DNA from: Chlorobiaceae bacterium
GTDB lineage: Bacteria > Bacteroidota > Chlorobiia > Chlorobiales > Chlorobiaceae
Assembly (NCBI GenBank): GCA_013334925.1
Contig: JAAXWP010000002.1
Coordinates: 1-64,000 of the forward strand
DNA: 64,000 nucleotides
Reading direction: 5' to 3'
Part shown: one piece after another, positions 62,516 to 64,000 of the stretch
How the letters are laid out: every line of letters starts with the position of its first letter
Position numbering within the stretch: the stretch's first letter is position 1
Translations under genes and position numbers: made by a program
Notes under the pieces: generated by a model
Told to the model about the DNA's origin: nothing
Database searches by the model: none
The model's input: the letters and a program-made list of their open reading frames with translations, nothing else

Positions 62516-63900
62516 AGACGATCTCCCCTCAGGTTGACCCGAGACGAGTACGTGCGCTGAACTCCGTACCCGACAGAACAGGACCGGTCATGTACTGGAT
62601 GTCGCGTGACCAGCGCGCGCGGCACAACTGGGCACTGCTCCATGCGTGCCAGAAAGCGAACGAACTCGGCCAGCCGCTCGAGGTGGTGTTCACCCTGGCT
62701 CCGAACTTTCTGGACGCTCCGTTTCGCCATTACGATTTCATGTTCAGGGGACTGCAGGAAACGGAATCCGCGCTTCGAGCGCTCGGTATCCCGATGAACG
62801 TCCTTTCAGGAGAGCCCGGAACTCTTCTGCCAGCTTATGCCACCGAACGTCGGGCCGGAGCGATTATCACCGACTTTTCTCCCCTGAAGCTCACCAGAAG
62901 CTGGAAAACAGCGATCGCAGAACGACTGGAATGCCCGTTGTACGAAGTCGATGCCCACAACATCGTCCCCTGCTGGTTGGCGTCGACGAAACAGGAGTTC
63001 GCAGCCAGGACCATCCGCCCGAAGCTTCACGCCCTCCAAGAAACCTTCCTGACTCCGTTTCCCGATCCCGAAGCACATTACCAGCCATCCTCGCTCATCA
63101 GTCCAACGGTGGACTGGTCAATGATTGCCGACGGAATCCGTGCAAACCGCTCGATCGGGCCGTCAGACGCTCTGCCACCTGGTGAAAAGGCCGCAGCAAA
63201 TCGACTCCGTCAGTTCATCGCCCGTAGCCTTCAGGAGTATGCTGAAAAGAGAAATGACCCGAACAGCGGTTGCGTATCACAGCTCTCCGCCTACCTCCAC
63301 TTCGGCCAGATCAGCGCGCAGCATGTGGCCCTGTCGGTCATGCAGAGCGGATCTTCTGTTGCCGATCGTGACGCGTTCATCGAAGAGCTCTTCGTCAGAA
63401 GGGAGCTCTCCGATAATTTCTGTTTCTATAACCCCGATTACGACACCTTCAACGGTATTCCTGCATGGGCCAAAGCGACCCTTGCCGACCACGCTGAAGA
63501 TCGACGGGATTACCGCTATTCACTCGAAGATTTCGAAGCTGGAAGGACACACGACCCTCTCTGGAATGCCGCACAGAAGAGCCTCGTCGGAACCGGGCTC
63601 ATGCATGGGTACCTGAGAATGTACTGGGCGAAGAAAATTCTCGAATGGAGCGCCAGCCCGGTTACGGCATTCGAAACAGCCGTACTGCTGAACGACCGTT
63701 ACGCACTCGACGGGCGTGATCCCAATGGCTACACCGGCATCGCCTGGTCGGTCGGAGGTCTGCACGACCGCCCGTGGTTCGAACGGCCGGTCTATGGCAA
63801 GATCCGTTACATGAACGCCTCCGGCTGCGCCAGAAAGTTCGATGTCCAGCGATACATCCGGGAGATCGGCAGGCAAGACACGCTCTTTCCGGATACCTGA
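62512..63900 (+). CDS. Class II deoxyribodipyrimidine photolyase
   Basis: Blue-light flavoenzyme of 462 residues that repairs UV-induced cyclobutane pyrimidine dimers. The N-terminal Rossmann-like domain has VMYWMSRDQRARHNWALLHA, a mark of class II enzymes. The C-terminal FAD domain has LSAYLHFGQISAQHVAL at about residue 265, EELFVRRELSDNFC, MHGYLRMYWAKKILEW and DGRDPNGYTGIAWSVGG, the class II FAD-site signature. It starts inside the stop of the amidotransferase gene. Light exposure in a phototroph makes it useful. The last 100 bp of the window show no gene. Confidence 0.96.
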   Translation: MKTISPQVDPRRVRALNSVPDRTGPVMYWMSRDQRARHNWALLHACQKANELGQPLEVVFTLAPNFLDAPFRHYDFMFRGLQETESALRALGIPMNVLSGEPGTLLPAYATERRAGAIITDFSPLKLTRSWKTAIAERLECPLYEVDAHNIVPCWLASTKQEFAARTIRPKLHALQETFLTPFPDPEAHYQPSSLISPTVDWSMIADGIRANRSIGPSDALPPGEKAAANRLRQFIARSLQEYAEKRNDPNSGCVSQLSAYLHFGQISAQHVALSVMQSGSSVADRDAFIEELFVRRELSDNFCFYNPDYDTFNGIPAWAKATLADHAEDRRDYRYSLEDFEAGRTHDPLWNAAQKSLVGTGLMHGYLRMYWAKKILEWSASPVTAFETAVLLNDRYALDGRDPNGYTGIAWSVGGLHDRPWFERPVYGKIRYMNASGCARKFDVQRYIREIGRQDTLFPDT

Positions 63901-64000
63901 CGGCTCTACCTGCACACTTGAAGGTGTTGCCGGGAAGATCTTCATGCAAAGGCTGCCCTACCAGCCTTCTGACTGACTGTCTGCTGGTCGATACGGCCAT

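Noticed and set aside
63662-64000. A 112-residue minus-strand frame at the right edge
   Set aside because: It overlaps the photolyase 3' end and is Arg/Cys-rich in the manner of a shadow frame.

Overview
The window is about 55% GC and most likely comes from a green sulfur bacterium (phylum Chlorobiota, Chlorobium/Chlorobaculum/Prosthecochloris type). The evidence is the gene content: bshA of the bacillithiol pathway (green sulfur bacteria make N-methyl-bacillithiol), LptD and other Gram-negative envelope genes, a UvrA of the Bacteroidota/Chlorobiota type, an archaeal-type SAM synthetase, and split trpA and trpB. The assignment is an inference from gene content; no rRNA is present.

Layout. 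1-26 kb is mostly housekeeping: bshA (cut by the left edge), a CNNM/CorC protein, archaeal-type SAM synthetase, a cation-diffusion transporter, a REP-associated transposase with its repeats, two NlpE-META proteins, a START-like protein, a glycosyltransferase, trpA, a CPBP protease, queC, a PAS-GAF hybrid kinase, groES-groEL under a CIRCE operator, uvrA, an Rrf2 regulator, an alpha/beta hydrolase, lptD and trpB. 26-28 kb holds a duplicated tRNA-Gly cassette, a tRNA-Ser and a mazEF toxin-antitoxin pair. 28-38 kb is accessory: a methyltransferase, an isolated contractile-injection sheath protein, a secreted CAP protein, a rhodanese, a VWA-like/membrane protein pair, a chitosanase-fold protein with a peptidoglycan-binding domain, and miniature inverted-repeat elements.

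38-48 kb is an MFS exporter divergent from an eight-gene run. That run encodes a carboxyltransferase set resembling methylmalonyl-CoA:pyruvate transcarboxylase (5S-like, 12S-like, a small subunit and the biotinylated 1.3S-like carrier), followed without a break by an ABC permease, ATPase, membrane-fusion adaptor and TolC-like lipoprotein. 48-53 kb has a yeast-type cytosine deaminase, a Cache-domain protein, an OmpR-type response regulator, an FMN reductase and a DUF4266-DUF3570 pair.

53.6-61.7 kb is the most interesting part: three tandem paralogous membrane hybrid kinases that resemble the Vibrio quorum-sensing receptor CqsS across the sensor, kinase and receiver regions. The first has Asn at residue 201 where the other two have the phospho-acceptor His. 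The second lacks the C-terminal phosphotransfer domain and differs at a predicted ligand-contact position. No CqsA-like autoinducer synthase is in the window. A glutamine amidotransferase and a class II photolyase close the window.

Several repeat families punctuate the gaps: a REP element tied to the transposase whose first three bases form the stop codon of three different genes, a palindromic GTCATCCTGA-type repeat, a 148-bp miniature element with TIRs GAGGCTGTCTCA, and 7-bp and 9-bp tandem arrays.
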